64,000 nucleotides of DNA from Brevundimonas sp. (GTDB lineage: Bacteria; Pseudomonadota; Alphaproteobacteria; Caulobacterales; Caulobacteraceae): positions 62,001 to 126,000 of the forward strand of contig NZ_JACESA010000008.1 of NCBI RefSeq assembly GCF_013912065.1, given 5' to 3'. Positions within the stretch are counted from its first letter, which is position 1; the number at the start of each line of letters is the position of its first letter. Below the pieces are notes generated by a model, which worked only from the letters and a program-made list of their open reading frames with translations, ran no database searches and was not told the origin of the DNA. The translations under genes were made by a program, and so were the position numbers. Shown here piece after piece: positions 51,859 to 61,537 of this stretch.

Positions 51859-53382
51859 CTAGAACCACGTCCGGATGCCGACGACGAGGCGCGTGTCTTC
51901 CGAGCTTCGCCCATCGGCTTCGAGGAAGTCCGCCGTATTCCCGAAGCTCTTGGTCCATTCCAGGCCGACATAGGGGGCGAACTCCTTGTGGAATTCGTAC
52001 CGCAGCCGAGCCCCGATCTGGATCGACGTCAGGCCGGATCCAATCCGGAGCTCGGGGATGTCCTCGGCCGACAGCACGACTTCAGCGCGAGGCTGCACGA
52101 TCCAGCGGTTGGTGATCCGCTGATCGTATTCGGCCTCCGCCCTCGCCGTGAGTTCACCCTTGTTGGAGAGGAAGGCCGCCGCATCGACCTCGAACCAGTA
52201 GGGCGCGAGGCCCTGAACGCCCACGACCAGATCGGTTCGATCGCCCTCCGGACGGTAGGTCTGTCGCAGACCCGTCTGGAAGTCGAAGAAGGGCCGGAAC
52301 GCCCGGCTGTAAAGGGCCTGGATCTCGGCTTCCTCGACCTCGCCGTCGAAGTCGCCCTCGACTTCCGACTTCCACCAGAAGCGGTTGATGTCGCCGCCGG
52401 TCCAGCCCTGCGCGTCCAGCGCGTAGCCTTCTTCGCCGTCTCCGAAACTCGCTTCGAGCTGGTCGATGATCACCGCGGTGGTCCGCACGTCGCCATTCTC
52501 GACGCGAAGCTGTTCGCGGGCCGCCGCCATCTCCGCGGGATCGAACAGGGTATCGGCGGCGTGAGCGGGGCCGCTGGTCGCCCCGGGCGGAACGGGCATT
52601 TCCGGAGGGCGTCCCGGGTTGTCCGCGCTGGTCGGCACGTCGGGCGGCATCGCCATGGCCGACATGTCATGACCCGGGGGCATCTGCCCCATGGTCGACA
52701 TGTCATGTCCCGCCGGCATGGCCGACGCGGGCGCGGTCTGCCGCATCGTTGACATGTCGTGCCCGGCGTGGGGATCCGGCTGACCGGCGGCGGCCGGCTG
52801 TTGGCCGGCCTGCATGGTCGACATGTCATGTCCCGCCGGCATGGCCGGCGCGGGCGCGGTCTGCCGCATCGTCGACATGTCGTGCCCGGCGTGCGGGTCC
52901 GCCTGGCCGGCGGCGGCCGGCTGCTGGCCGCTCTGCATGGTCGACATGTCATGTCCCGCCGGCATGGCCGGCGCGGGCGCGGTCTGCCGCATCGTCGACA
53001 TGTCGTGCCCGGCGTGAGGATTCGGCTGACCGGCGCCGGCCGGCTGTTGGCCGCTCTGCATGGTCGACATGTCATGTCCCGCCGGCATGGTCGGCGCGGG
53101 CGCGGTCTGGCCCATCGTCGACATGTCGTGCCCGGCGTGGGGGTCCGCCGACGCCGGCGCGCGCTCGGGCACGGCGCCGGTTGGGCAGGCCGGCGCCCCG
53201 AGCGTTCCGACGCGGGAGGGATCCGCCGTCGGCGCGCCGCGCCGGACGCAACCGGCGGGCAGCTGGACGGCGGGCTGGACGGCGTTAGCCGCCGCGCCGT
53301 GCCCGGCGTGGCTCTGGGCGAACACCGGGCCGGCCGAGGCCGCGAGGAGCAGAGGGACGAGACCCACAGACCGACGGATCAT
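51859..53382 (-). CDS. copB: CopB outer-membrane copper resistance protein with Met/His repeats
   Basis: A 507-residue protein with a signal peptide (PLLLAASAGPVFAQ). Residues about 85-240 hold nine GHDMSTM-type motifs, most of them in 41-residue tandem units. The C-terminal 250 residues are the CopB/PcoB outer-membrane domain (GWTGGDINRFWWKSEVEGDF; LRYEFHKEFAPYVGLEWTKS), ending in the terminal aromatic VGIRTWF. The Met/His motifs would bind Cu(I) in the periplasm. It overlaps the multicopper oxidase gene by 4 bp, the classical copAB pair. Confidence 0.93.
   Translation of the reverse strand: MIRRSVGLVPLLLAASAGPVFAQSHAGHGAAANAVQPAVQLPAGCVRRGAPTADPSRVGTLGAPACPTGAVPERAPASADPHAGHDMSTMGQTAPAPTMPAGHDMSTMQSGQQPAGAGQPNPHAGHDMSTMRQTAPAPAMPAGHDMSTMQSGQQPAAAGQADPHAGHDMSTMRQTAPAPAMPAGHDMSTMQAGQQPAAAGQPDPHAGHDMSTMRQTAPASAMPAGHDMSTMGQMPPGHDMSAMAMPPDVPTSADNPGRPPEMPVPPGATSGPAHAADTLFDPAEMAAAREQLRVENGDVRTTAVIIDQLEASFGDGEEGYALDAQGWTGGDINRFWWKSEVEGDFDGEVEEAEIQALYSRAFRPFFDFQTGLRQTYRPEGDRTDLVVGVQGLAPYWFEVDAAAFLSNKGELTARAEAEYDQRITNRWIVQPRAEVVLSAEDIPELRIGSGLTSIQIGARLRYEFHKEFAPYVGLEWTKSFGNTADFLEADGRSSEDTRLVVGIRTWF
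52660..53150. repeat. 123-bp tandem repeats in copB
   Basis: About four near-identical 123-bp units, each encoding 41 residues with two GHDMSTM motifs, one after His-Ala and one after Pro-Ala. Units differ by a few substitutions (for example QSGQQ and QAGQQ). Copy number can change without loss of frame. Confidence 0.85.
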
Positions 53383-55241
53383 GACGAAGCTCCTGCCATC
53401 GGGCGGACGGTGACGACGTTGAACATGCCCGCGTGCATGTGCATCAGCATGTGACAGTGGAAGGCCCAGTCCCCGGGATTGTCGGCGGTCAGGTCAAAGG
53501 TGACCTTGCCGCCGGGGAGAACGTTGACCGTATGCTTCAGCGGTTGGTGGCCCGCCGGTCCGCCGGTCACCAGTTCGAAGAAGTGGCCGTGCAGGTGGAT
53601 GGGGTGGGCCATCATGGTGTCGTTGACCAGGGTCACCCTCACCCGCTCGTTCCGCTCAAAGCGGATCGGCTCGACCAGTTCGCTGAACTTTCTTCCGTCG
53701 AAGCCCCACATGAACCGCTCCATGTTGCCGGTCAGGTGGATCTCCATGGTCCGCGATGGGGGACGCTGGTCCTTGTTGGGCGTCAGCGAGACCAGGTCGG
53801 TGTAGACCAGCACGCGGTGGGGTACGTCGGCCAGTCCCGTCGGGCGCTCGCCCATGCGGTTGGCCGGCGCCATGGCGATGGCGTCCACGCCGACCCCCAC
53901 CGCCATGTCCGGCGGCGCGTTGGCGGGATCGCGCATGCTCATGCCGGCCATGGAGCCGTGGTCCATCCCGGTCATCGCACCCGTGGACTGGGTCGCCATG
54001 GCGCCGTGATCCATCCCGGCCATGGCGCCGCCGGAGGCGCCGGTCATGGCGCCATGATCCATCCCCGCCATGGCGCCGCCCGGCTGGCCTCCCATCGAGC
54101 CGTGGTCCATGCCGCCCATCCCGCCCATGTCCCCCATGCCCATGTCCTTCATGGTCAGGTTTGGAACCTCGCGGAGCGGCGGAACCTCGGCGGTCATCCC
54201 CAGGCGCGGAGCAAGGGTCGCCCGCCCCATGCCGGAACGGTCGATGGCCTCGGATACGATGGTGTAGGCCCGGTCTTCGGTCGGTCGGACGATGACGTCA
54301 TAGGTCTCGGCGACGGAGATCTGGAACTCGTCGGTCTCGACCGGACGCACGTTCTCGCCGTCGGCCTGGACCACCGTCATCGGCAGGCCGGGGATGCGGA
54401 CGTTGAAGATCGACATGGCCGAGGCGTTGATGATGCGCAGCCGCACCCGTTCGCCGGGTCGGAACAGGCCGGTCCAGTTCTCCTGCGGGCCGTGTCCATT
54501 GATCAGATAGGTGTAGGTCGTCCCATTCACGTCGAGGATGTCGCGCGGGTCCATCCGCATCTGGCCCCACATGCGCCGTTCCTCCAGGCTCATGCGGTCC
54601 TCGCCGGAGAAGAGGCCCGCCAGGGTCGTGCGCTGCCGGTTGAAGTAGCCGGGGCTCTTCTTCAGCTTGTCGAGGATTTCGTGCGGATGCATGAAACTCC
54701 AGTCCGACAGGACCAGCACATGCTCGCGGTCGTAGGCGACCGGATCGGCGCCGGCCGGATCGATGACGATCGGCCCGTAATGGCCGAGCGCCTCCTGCAG
54801 GCCGGAGTGGCTGTGGTACCAGAAGGTGCCGGACTGCCTGATCGGAAACTCATAGACGAAGGTCTCGCGCGGCTTAATGCCTGGGAAGCTGATCCCGGGC
54901 ACCCCGTCCATCTGGAAGGGCAGGAGAATCCCATGCCAGTGGATCGAGGTGTCTTCGTCCAGGGTGTTCGTCACCGCCAGACGGGCGTTCTGGCCTTCAC
55001 GCAGCCGCAACACCGGCGCCGGCAGCACGCCGTTGATGGTCGTGGCGGTCGCGGTGCGCCCGTTCACGGTGAAGGGTGTCTGACCGATGGTCAGATCGAT
55101 ATTCGGCCCAGTCAGGGTAGGCAGGTCCGACCGCAGCCCCGGCGAGCCCGTCTGCGCCCAGGCGGGCATCAGGCCCTGCAAGGCGGCGAGACCGCCGCCC
55201 GCGACGGCGCCGCGCAGCAGCAGTCGACGATCTAGCTTCAT
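53379..55241 (-). CDS. pcoA: CopA/PcoA-type multicopper oxidase, Tat-exported, Met-rich
   Basis: A 620-residue multicopper oxidase with a twin-arginine signal (MKLDRRLLLRGAVAGGG). Copper ligands are in SIHWHGILLP, FWYHSHSG, HPIHLHGHFFEL and the last motif HCHMLMHMHAGM, which supplies type 1, 2 and 3 sites. A Met-rich insert (GMGDMGGMGGMDHGSMGG; further MDHGAM and MDHGSM copies, about residues 370-445) is typical of Cu(I)-oxidising CopA/CueO proteins. It oxidises Cu(I) to the less toxic Cu(II) in the periplasm. copB overlaps its stop by 4 bp. Confidence 0.95.
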   Translation of the reverse strand: MKLDRRLLLRGAVAGGGLAALQGLMPAWAQTGSPGLRSDLPTLTGPNIDLTIGQTPFTVNGRTATATTINGVLPAPVLRLREGQNARLAVTNTLDEDTSIHWHGILLPFQMDGVPGISFPGIKPRETFVYEFPIRQSGTFWYHSHSGLQEALGHYGPIVIDPAGADPVAYDREHVLVLSDWSFMHPHEILDKLKKSPGYFNRQRTTLAGLFSGEDRMSLEERRMWGQMRMDPRDILDVNGTTYTYLINGHGPQENWTGLFRPGERVRLRIINASAMSIFNVRIPGLPMTVVQADGENVRPVETDEFQISVAETYDVIVRPTEDRAYTIVSEAIDRSGMGRATLAPRLGMTAEVPPLREVPNLTMKDMGMGDMGGMGGMDHGSMGGQPGGAMAGMDHGAMTGASGGAMAGMDHGAMATQSTGAMTGMDHGSMAGMSMRDPANAPPDMAVGVGVDAIAMAPANRMGERPTGLADVPHRVLVYTDLVSLTPNKDQRPPSRTMEIHLTGNMERFMWGFDGRKFSELVEPIRFERNERVRVTLVNDTMMAHPIHLHGHFFELVTGGPAGHQPLKHTVNVLPGGKVTFDLTADNPGDWAFHCHMLMHMHAGMFNVVTVRPMAGASS

Positions 55242-55378
55242 AAGATACTCCTGAAAGTCAGAACCGCGCCTCGGCGAGGCGACGATCTATAGGGTTTTAC
55301 GCAGGCGACCCGGTCGGCCCTCGCGACACGCTGCCGCAGAGCCGACCGGGCCGGAAACTCCCGTCGCCTGGCGCTGGA

Positions 55379-55849
55379 TCAGCGCCGCGCCAGGATGGCT
55401 TTCATCTGGGCGATCTCCCTCTCCTGGGAGCTGACGATCTCCTCGCACAGACCGAGCACTTCCGGATCCTCCAGCGACGCCTGCTGACACATCAGGATCG
55501 CGCCGGAATGGTGGGGAATCATCGAGCGCAGGAACTCGGTGTCGCCCACCGCCGCCTGGGTCCGCATGCCGTAGAAGCTCACCGCGAACACCAGGGCCGC
55601 GGCTCCGCCGATCAGCAGGTTGGTCCGTTTCGACGGATACATCGATCGCATGAAGATCAGCATGAGGATCGCCATCGGCGAAACCATCATCAGCGTCATG
55701 TAGACGTTGTTGAGGTTGAAGTAGAAGTGATTGAGGGACGCGATCATCGTGTACATCACCAGGTACATGATGATGAAATCCAGAACGAGTTCGAAGCCGA
55801 ACGAACGGTAGCTCCCCTTCATCGAATCCATCGTCTTCATCTTTTCCAT
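55379..55849 (-). CDS. DUF305 membrane protein, second copy
   Basis: A 156-residue protein with helices around FIIMYLVMYTMIASLNHFYF and VYMTLMMVSPMAILMLIFM. A DUF305 part follows with FLRSMIPHHSGAILMCQQAS and SSQEREIAQMKAIL. It is the same design as the protein at 34205-34741. The ATG at 55849 has an AAAGGAG Shine-Dalgarno and is preferred to that at 55870. It lies between the double-DUF305 lipoprotein and the multicopper oxidase on the same strand. Confidence 0.85.
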   Translation of the reverse strand: MEKMKTMDSMKGSYRSFGFELVLDFIIMYLVMYTMIASLNHFYFNLNNVYMTLMMVSPMAILMLIFMRSMYPSKRTNLLIGGAAALVFAVSFYGMRTQAAVGDTEFLRSMIPHHSGAILMCQQASLEDPEVLGLCEEIVSSQEREIAQMKAILARR

Positions 55850-55898
55850 CGATCGCTCCTTTCGCGACAACGCTCTTCAATCACATTCCGATCGCCAA

Positions 55899-56579
55899 TC
55901 AGGCGGCGCCGGCCGGATGGGAGTCCAGCCAGGCGCGCAACTCGGCGATGTCGGCGGTCTGCATCTCGATCGTTTTCTGCGACATGCGCCGGATGTCGGC
56001 GTCCTGACTTTCGCGCAACACCACCTGGGCCATGTCGAGGGCGCCCTGGTGATGCGCAATCATCTTGCGAGCCCAGGTCTGGTCCGTGTCGGCCCCGGTC
56101 GCGGCCATCATGGCGTCCTTCATCTTGGCCTCGGCCGTCGCGTATGGATTTTCCGCGCTTCCGCCCGGAGCCGCCGCGCCGGCGGCGGCGCCCACGTTCG
56201 TTTCAAGCCAGCGCCGCAGCTCGGCGATATCGCCGGTCTGCATCTCGATGGTCTTCTGGGCCATGCGACGGATATCCGCGTCCTGTGTGTCCCTCAGCAC
56301 GATCTCGGACATGTCCAGCGCGCCCTGGTGGTGAGAGATCATCTTGCGGGCCCATGTCTCGCCCGCATCCGCGCCCATGGCGGACATCATGGCCTCGTGC
56401 ATCTTGGCCTCGGCGGCGGAGAACGGAGTCTGCGCCATGGCCATCGGCTCCTGCGTCTGAGCCGAGGCTTCGGCCTCCGTGTTCGGCGGCGGTTCCGCCG
56501 CCGGGCTGCAGGCCGCCAGAACGAGAGCGGAACAGCCGGCGACCAAGAGAGACGTGCGGGTGAAAGTCGGGGTGAGCAT
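55899..56579 (-). CDS. Lipoprotein with two tandem DUF305 domains
   Basis: A 226-residue protein with lipobox LAAC (Cys24). Two DUF305-like halves follow. The first has WARKMISHHQGALDMSEIVL and IRRMAQKTIEMQTGDIAELR; the second has WARKMIAHHQGALDMAQVVL and IRRMSQKTIEMQTADIAELR. The halves are nearly identical in these cores, so a recent internal duplication is clear. The HHQ and Met positions suggest metal binding in the periplasm. The start at 56579 begins the signal peptide; the open frame to 56729 is not supported. Confidence 0.9.
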   Translation of the reverse strand: MLTPTFTRTSLLVAGCSALVLAACSPAAEPPPNTEAEASAQTQEPMAMAQTPFSAAEAKMHEAMMSAMGADAGETWARKMISHHQGALDMSEIVLRDTQDADIRRMAQKTIEMQTGDIAELRRWLETNVGAAAGAAAPGGSAENPYATAEAKMKDAMMAATGADTDQTWARKMIAHHQGALDMAQVVLRESQDADIRRMSQKTIEMQTADIAELRAWLDSHPAGAA

Positions 56580-56852
56580 AGGGAGTCTCCGCTTGAGGGG
56601 GTCGCCGGCGGATCGCCGGACGGCCAGACGATCGATGCGTCCGACAACGTTGCGGCGGGTGCGAGTTTGGTCCCTTGCCCCGACTGCCCACGCCGGACAT
56701 CGTCCAGCGTAATCCGGCCCCGGAGCCACGGTTCCGCCGTGATTAAATATTCCCGAACGCCGTTGGATCAGGCGAGGGATCGGTCGCCGGAATGCGTATT
56801 GGCGCCCGCCGCGGCTCTCGTCTGCGACGGCCTTCTGGCCATGGGACGTCCA

Positions 56853-59207
56853 TCAGAGTCGGACGGCCCGGAGCCGCAGCGCGTTGGCGATCACACTGAC
56901 GGAGGACAGGGCCATCGCCAACGCCGCCAGGGCCGGCGACAATAGGAGGCCGGAGACCGGGTAGAGCAGTCCCGCCGCGATCGGAATGCCGAGGGTGTTG
57001 TAACCGAAGGCGAAGACCAGGTTCTGGCGGATGTTGCTCATCACCGCACGGGACAGTTTGCGCGCCCGGACGAGGCCCTGGAGATCGCCGCCGAGAAGGG
57101 TGACCCCGGCGCTCTCGATCGCGACGTCCGAGCCGGCGCCCATGGCCACCCCCACGTCGGCGGCGGCCAGGGCCGGGGCGTCGTTCACACCGTCTCCGGC
57201 CATGGCGACGATCCGACCCTCCGCTCTCAGCCGCTCGACGACCGCCGCCTTGTCCTGGGGCAGAACCTCGGCCTGAACGTCGTCTATGCCGAGCCGGCGC
57301 GCCACCGCCTCCGCCGTTGTACGGTTGTCGCCGGTCATCATCACCAGACGCAGCCCCGACGCCTTCAGATCGCGGATGGCCTCGGCGGTCGTCGCCTTGA
57401 CCGGATCGGCGATGCCCAGCACGCCGGCCGCAGCCCCGTCCACGGCGACGAAGATGGCGGTCGCGCCGTCTTGGCGAAGCGTATCGGCCCCGGCTTCCAG
57501 AGGCCCGACGTCGACGCCGATCTCGGCCAGATAGCGGCTGTTGCCGAGCGCCACGCGGCGGCCGTCGACGACCCCGGTGACGCCGCGCCCGACGGGGCTG
57601 TCGAAGTCCGACGCCTCGGACAGAACCAGATTTTGGTCGCTCGCCGCCCGAACGACGGCGTCCGCCAGCGGATGCTCGCTGCTCCGCTCAAGACTGGCGG
57701 AAAGTCTCAGAAGCTCGGCCTCGTCGAACCCGTCGGCTGGCCGGACGGCCGTCACCGAGGGGCGCCCCTCCGTCAGGGTGCCGGTTTTGTCGAGCACCAG
57801 GGTGTCCACCTTCTCGAAGCGCTCCAGCGCCTCGGCGTTCTTGATGAGCACCCCGGCGTGAGCGCCGCGCCCCACCCCGACCATGATGGAGATCGGCGTG
57901 GCCAAGCCCAGGGCGCACGGACAGGCGATGATCAGCACGGAGACCGCGGCGACGAGGGCGTAGGACAGCCGCGGTTCGGGGCCGGCCAGGCCCCAGACGA
58001 TCGCGGCGAGAACGGCGATCCCGATCACGGCCGGAACGAACCAGCCCGACACCTTGTCGGCCAGCCGCTGGATCGGCGCGCGGCTGCGTTGGGCCTGCGC
58101 CACCATCTGGACGATCTGCGCCAGGAGGGTGTCGGCGCCCACCTTGTCGGCTCGCATGACGAACGAGCCGGTCTTGTTGAGCGACCCGGCGACGACCTTG
58201 TCGCCGACGTCCTTGGTCACCGGCATGGATTCACCCGTGACGAGGGACTCGTCGAGGGTGACCCGGCCGTCCAAGATCTCTCCGTCGACCGCCACCTTCT
58301 CGCCGGGACGGACGCGCAGCCGATCTCCCACAGCGACCAGATCGAGGGTGACGTCCTCATCGCCGCCGTCGTTGCGGACGCGCCGCGCGGTCTTCGGGGC
58401 GAGGTCCAGCAGGGCCCTGATGGCCCCCGACGTCTGTTCGCGCGCCCGAAGCTCCAGGATCTGGCCGACCAGCACCAGGACGGTGATGATGGCCGCCGCC
58501 TCGAAATAGACCGGCGCGCTGCCGTCCATCCGCCGGACCGCCGCCGGGAACAGATGCGGCGCCAGAACCGCGACCACGCTGTAGATCCAGGCCGCACCGA
58601 CGCCGATGGCGATCAGGGTGAACATGTTGAGGCTGCGATTGCGGATGGACGCCCAGCCCCTCTGGAAGAACGGCCAGCCGGACCACAGCACGACCGGCGT
58701 CGCCAGGGCGAACTGGATCCAGTTGGAGGTCTGGCCCGGAATCCGCATCGCCAGCCCGGTCAGATGGCCGCCCATTTCAAGCGCGAAGACCGGCAGCGTC
58801 AGAACCGCGCCGATCCACAGGCGACGGGTGAAGTCGATCAGTTCGTGATTGACCGGAGCCTCGGCGGTGACGGTCTCCGGCTCCAGCGCCATGCCGCAGA
58901 TCGGACAGGAGCCCGGTCCCTCCTGGCGCACCTCGGGATGCATCGGACAGGTGTAGATCGCACCGGGCGTGACGGGAGCCGGTTCGGGCCGCTCGCCGAG
59001 ATAGCGATCCGGATCGTCCACGAATTTGGTCCGGCAGCCCGCCGAACAGAAGACATACTCCTCCCCCGCGTGGGCGGCCCCATGCGCCGTGGTCGCCGGA
59101 TCGACGGTCATGCCGCAGACCGGATCGATCGCCTGGGCGCCGGCTTGAGGCGTCTTGTTCGAACAACAGCCGTGACCGGCGGGATGGGAATGGGATGACG
59201 TAGCCAT
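56853..59207 (-). CDS. P1B-type copper/silver ATPase with YHS and heavy-metal-binding N-terminal domains
   Basis: A 784-residue P1B ATPase without HMA domains. The N-terminus has GHGCCSNK, then a YHS domain ([30 protein letters not shown]) and an HMBD zinc-ribbon-like motif ([20 protein letters not shown], then GMALEP). The core has [25 protein letters not shown] and [10 protein letters not shown]. The CPC motif fits Cu(I)/Ag(I) transport; YHS-containing members may load periplasmic or cuproprotein partners. It is divergent from csoR across a palindromic operator. Confidence 0.94.
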   Translation of the reverse strand: MATSSHSHPAGHGCCSNKTPQAGAQAIDPVCGMTVDPATTAHGAAHAGEEYVFCSAGCRTKFVDDPDRYLGERPEPAPVTPGAIYTCPMHPEVRQEGPGSCPICGMALEPETVTAEAPVNHELIDFTRRLWIGAVLTLPVFALEMGGHLTGLAMRIPGQTSNWIQFALATPVVLWSGWPFFQRGWASIRNRSLNMFTLIAIGVGAAWIYSVVAVLAPHLFPAAVRRMDGSAPVYFEAAAIITVLVLVGQILELRAREQTSGAIRALLDLAPKTARRVRNDGGDEDVTLDLVAVGDRLRVRPGEKVAVDGEILDGRVTLDESLVTGESMPVTKDVGDKVVAGSLNKTGSFVMRADKVGADTLLAQIVQMVAQAQRSRAPIQRLADKVSGWFVPAVIGIAVLAAIVWGLAGPEPRLSYALVAAVSVLIIACPCALGLATPISIMVGVGRGAHAGVLIKNAEALERFEKVDTLVLDKTGTLTEGRPSVTAVRPADGFDEAELLRLSASLERSSEHPLADAVVRAASDQNLVLSEASDFDSPVGRGVTGVVDGRRVALGNSRYLAEIGVDVGPLEAGADTLRQDGATAIFVAVDGAAAGVLGIADPVKATTAEAIRDLKASGLRLVMMTGDNRTTAEAVARRLGIDDVQAEVLPQDKAAVVERLRAEGRIVAMAGDGVNDAPALAAADVGVAMGAGSDVAIESAGVTLLGGDLQGLVRARKLSRAVMSNIRQNLVFAFGYNTLGIPIAAGLLYPVSGLLLSPALAALAMALSSVSVIANALRLRAVRL

Positions 59208-59238
59208 GACGGCTCCTCAGACAACCTCACTAACAAAT

Positions 59239-59255
59239 ATACCCCACAGGGGTAT
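59239..59255. promoter_or_regulatory. CsoR-type operator palindrome
   Basis: ATACCCCACAGGGGTAT, a near-perfect inverted repeat of ATACCCC around three bases. G-tract palindromes of this kind are typical of CsoR/RcnR-family operators. It sits between the ATPase start (59207) and csoR start (59308) and could control both. Confidence 0.8.
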
Positions 59256-59307
59256 CGCGCAAGGTGTGACGGTGAGGTAGGATCGAACGGTCGGAACGAG
59301 GAACAGG

Positions 59308-59583
59308 ATGCAGACCGAGATCAAGCCGAAGGTGTTGAACCGCCTGAGCCGCATAGAGGGACAGGTGCGTGGTCTTTCCAGAATGGTCGAGGAGGACCGC
59401 TACTGCATCGACGTCCTGACCCAGCTCCAGGCCGTTCGGGCGGCGCTGTCGCGTGTCGAGGGCCAGGTCTTGAAGGACCACATGGATCACTGCGTCATGG
59501 GCGCGATCGCGGGTGACGATCTCGCCGACCGCAAGGCCAAGGCGTCCGAACTGATCGAACTTCTCGGCCGCGCTTCCCGCTAG
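59308..59583 (+). CDS. csoR: CsoR-family copper-responsive repressor
   Basis: A 91-residue all-helical protein: LNRLSRIEGQVRGLSRMVEE, then YCIDVLTQLQAVRAALSRVE and DHMDHCVMGAI. Cys33, His58 and Cys62 have exactly the spacing of the Cu(I) ligands Cys36-His61-Cys65 of Mycobacterium CsoR. This argues for a copper sensor and not FrmR or RcnR. It is divergent from the YHS-type ATPase gene and probably represses it and itself until Cu(I) binds. Confidence 0.9.
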   Translation: MQTEIKPKVLNRLSRIEGQVRGLSRMVEEDRYCIDVLTQLQAVRAALSRVEGQVLKDHMDHCVMGAIAGDDLADRKAKASELIELLGRASR

Positions 59584-59866
59584 CCGGGGACGGACTCCCG
59601 GCGTTTGGTCGCCAGGCCCGGCGGTCGGCCTGGACATCCTCTCGTCTGGCTGAGGGACATGACATGTCTTGGGGGCGGCCTCACCCAGAGCCGCAGCGGT
59701 CCAGGCTGGCAAACCGGCCGAGGGCATGCCGAGCCCCGAGCCAGACTTGGACGTCCCGTATGACCGGCCGGCCCCGTCTGGCGTCGCGCATGAGGGATGT
59801 TCCCGCCCGATGCGTATCTCAATATGGCGGCGGTGCTGATCCGCCGCCCTTGGGGGGCCATCGCGA

Positions 59867-61027
59867 ATGACATCCGTACCGCCGACCCGAGACGGCTATC
59901 CCGCCGATCTCAGGGCCCTGACCAGTCTGCGCGCCTTCCTCGCCTTGGGGGTGGTGCTGTTCCATTATCAGCTCCAATGGGATCCGGCCCTGGGCTTCAG
60001 CCCGATCATCGAGCGAAGCCGGCTGGCGGTGGACGCCTTCTTCATGCTGTCGGGCTTCATTCTGGCGCACGTCTACGGTCCGGCCTTCGCGAGCCGCGGT
60101 TTCAGTTACCGGCGTTTCATCGTCGCCCGGCTCGCGCGGCTTTATCCCCTGCACGTCGCGGTTCTGACGGGCGCCTTGATCATGGTGCTGGGCGCGACCG
60201 CCGCCGGCGTCCGCTTCGACGCCGAGGGCTACGGGCCGCTGGCCTTCTTCCAGACGCTGTTTCTCATCCAGGCCTGGTTTCCGACCGATGCGGAGTTGAA
60301 CTGGAGCGGCCCGAGCTGGTCCCTGTCGGCGGAATGGTTCGCCTATCTGCTGTTCCCCGCCTACGCCTGGCTGGCCCTCCGTCTGCGAGCGCGGCCGTGG
60401 GTGCTGCTGGGGATCGGGGCCGCGGCGTTCGTCGCCCTCGACGCCTTCTACGTCCAGGCGTTCGGCAAGGTCCTTCCGCGAGCTGAGGACTCCCTCGGCA
60501 TTCTCCGGATCGTCCCCGAATTCCTGGTCGGCATGGCGCTCTACGGGCTGGGCCATCGCTGGCGCTGGAGCCCGCCCGTGGCCGCCGCGGCCGCCCTGTC
60601 CACGACCGTCCTGCTGCTGGGCGCGATGCAGCTGTCACTGGACGATCGCACCATCGTCGCCCTCGCCGCCCCCGTGATTCTGACCTGGTCCCTGCTCGCG
60701 CGGGCGGATTGCGAGGGCCCCCTCGCCGCCCCGGGCCTTGTCTTCGCCGGAGAAGCGTCCTTCGCCCTCTATCTGGTGCACATGCCGGTGATCGTGGCCT
60801 GGAAGGGCGTCGTGGCCGAACTGCGCGGCATCGACAGCACCTTCCGCATCACGCCGGTCGAACTGATCGGATTGTTCATCGCCACGGCCCTGATCGCGGC
60901 GGCGCTGCATCTGCTCGTCGAAAAGCCCGGCCGAACCTGGATAAGGCGCCGGTTCGACAGGCGTCGCGACGAGCTCGCCCCGGCCGCGCTCAGCCCGCCG
61001 GCGCTCCGTGAGCCTGACGACCGCTGA
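59867..61027 (+). CDS. Acyltransferase-3 family membrane protein
   Basis: A 386-residue integral membrane protein with about ten helices. It starts DLRALTSLRAFLALGVVLFH with the conserved catalytic-type His, then RSRLAVDAFFMLSGFILAHV and FIVARLARLYPLHVAVLTGA, all hallmarks of the acyltransferase-3 family (OafA-like). Such enzymes transfer acetyl or other acyl groups to cell-surface glycans or lipids. No glycan gene lies nearby, so the substrate is unknown. The 3' end overlaps that of the convergent small gene. Confidence 0.9.
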   Translation: MTSVPPTRDGYPADLRALTSLRAFLALGVVLFHYQLQWDPALGFSPIIERSRLAVDAFFMLSGFILAHVYGPAFASRGFSYRRFIVARLARLYPLHVAVLTGALIMVLGATAAGVRFDAEGYGPLAFFQTLFLIQAWFPTDAELNWSGPSWSLSAEWFAYLLFPAYAWLALRLRARPWVLLGIGAAAFVALDAFYVQAFGKVLPRAEDSLGILRIVPEFLVGMALYGLGHRWRWSPPVAAAAALSTTVLLLGAMQLSLDDRTIVALAAPVILTWSLLARADCEGPLAAPGLVFAGEASFALYLVHMPVIVAWKGVVAELRGIDSTFRITPVELIGLFIATALIAAALHLLVEKPGRTWIRRRFDRRRDELAPAALSPPALREPDDR

Positions 61028-61379
61028 GCCGACCGGTCTCTTCGCCCTTCGCGACGGCCGTCCGCTCGTTGGCGATGACACCGCCGTCGTCGAGAACCGG
61101 CCGATCCCGACCTCCGATCGACCCGTCGCGAGGACCTCCGTCGCGGATAAACCGCACCGTCTCCGTTCGGAGATGCGGCTCGGCCACGAAGCCGGCGTCC
61201 GCCAGGGCGAGATGCTGTGGCGTCGCGGGCGCGCCGCGCTCAGGTTTCCACCAGCCCTCCGTCGCCGCAGCCTTCGGAAGAAGGCCGCTGATGATGCGTT
61301 CGATATCGCGGAACGTTAGCACCACTTCGGTCCGCCTTTGACGCCGCAGATAGGTTGCGAGGGGCGCGTATTTGGCCAT
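60990..61379 (-). CDS. Small DUF7662-like protein
   Basis: A 129-residue frame. The first 80 residues (MAKYAPLATYLRRQRRTEVV, then LTFRDIERIISGLLPKAA and GWWKP, later HLRTETVRFIRDG) resemble short proteins with the pattern KYxPLxxYL...V.LTFxEIExIxGxLLPxxA...WW, known as DUF7662. The last 45 residues look low-complexity and overlap the acyltransferase 3' end by 38 bp on the opposite strand. The function is unknown. Confidence 0.6.
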   Translation of the reverse strand: MAKYAPLATYLRRQRRTEVVLTFRDIERIISGLLPKAAATEGWWKPERGAPATPQHLALADAGFVAEPHLRTETVRFIRDGGPRDGSIGGRDRPVLDDGGVIANERTAVAKGEETGRLSGRQAHGAPAG

Positions 61380-61467
61380 GAACCTCTTTTCCTCTCGCCG
61401 CCCCGCAGGTCAAGCGCTGCTCGGCCCCTGCGATAGCCACGAAGAAGCCAACACCAGGCTGGCTAGA

Positions 61468-61488
61468 TGCGAGTGCGATTGACTCGCA
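61468..61488. promoter_or_regulatory. Fur-like inverted repeat upstream of a TonB receptor gene
   Basis: TGCGAGT (61468-61474) and ACTCGCA (61482-61488) form a perfect 7-bp inverted repeat around 7 bp, starting 70 bp before the receptor ATG. Alphaproteobacterial Fur boxes often have TGCgAnT-type half sites, and the downstream genes fit iron uptake. Confidence 0.5.
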
Positions 61489-61537
61489 ACAAGGCCTGTG
61501 GTCAGACGCCCTCCCTGTCGTTCCCCTGAAGAGCTCC

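Noticed and set aside
52749-53454. Long repetitive frames on the plus strand opposite copB (for example repeated HVMSRRHGRRGRGL)
   Set aside because: They only mirror the 123-bp repeats of copB and have no start signal or known domain.
55265-55280. Short GC hairpin upstream of the multicopper oxidase gene considered as a terminator
   Set aside because: Only a 6-bp stem and no U-run on either strand.
57471-59198. 575-residue open frame opposite the YHS-type ATPase
   Set aside because: No family features, low-complexity Arg/Asp/Gly composition; it is a shadow of the real gene.
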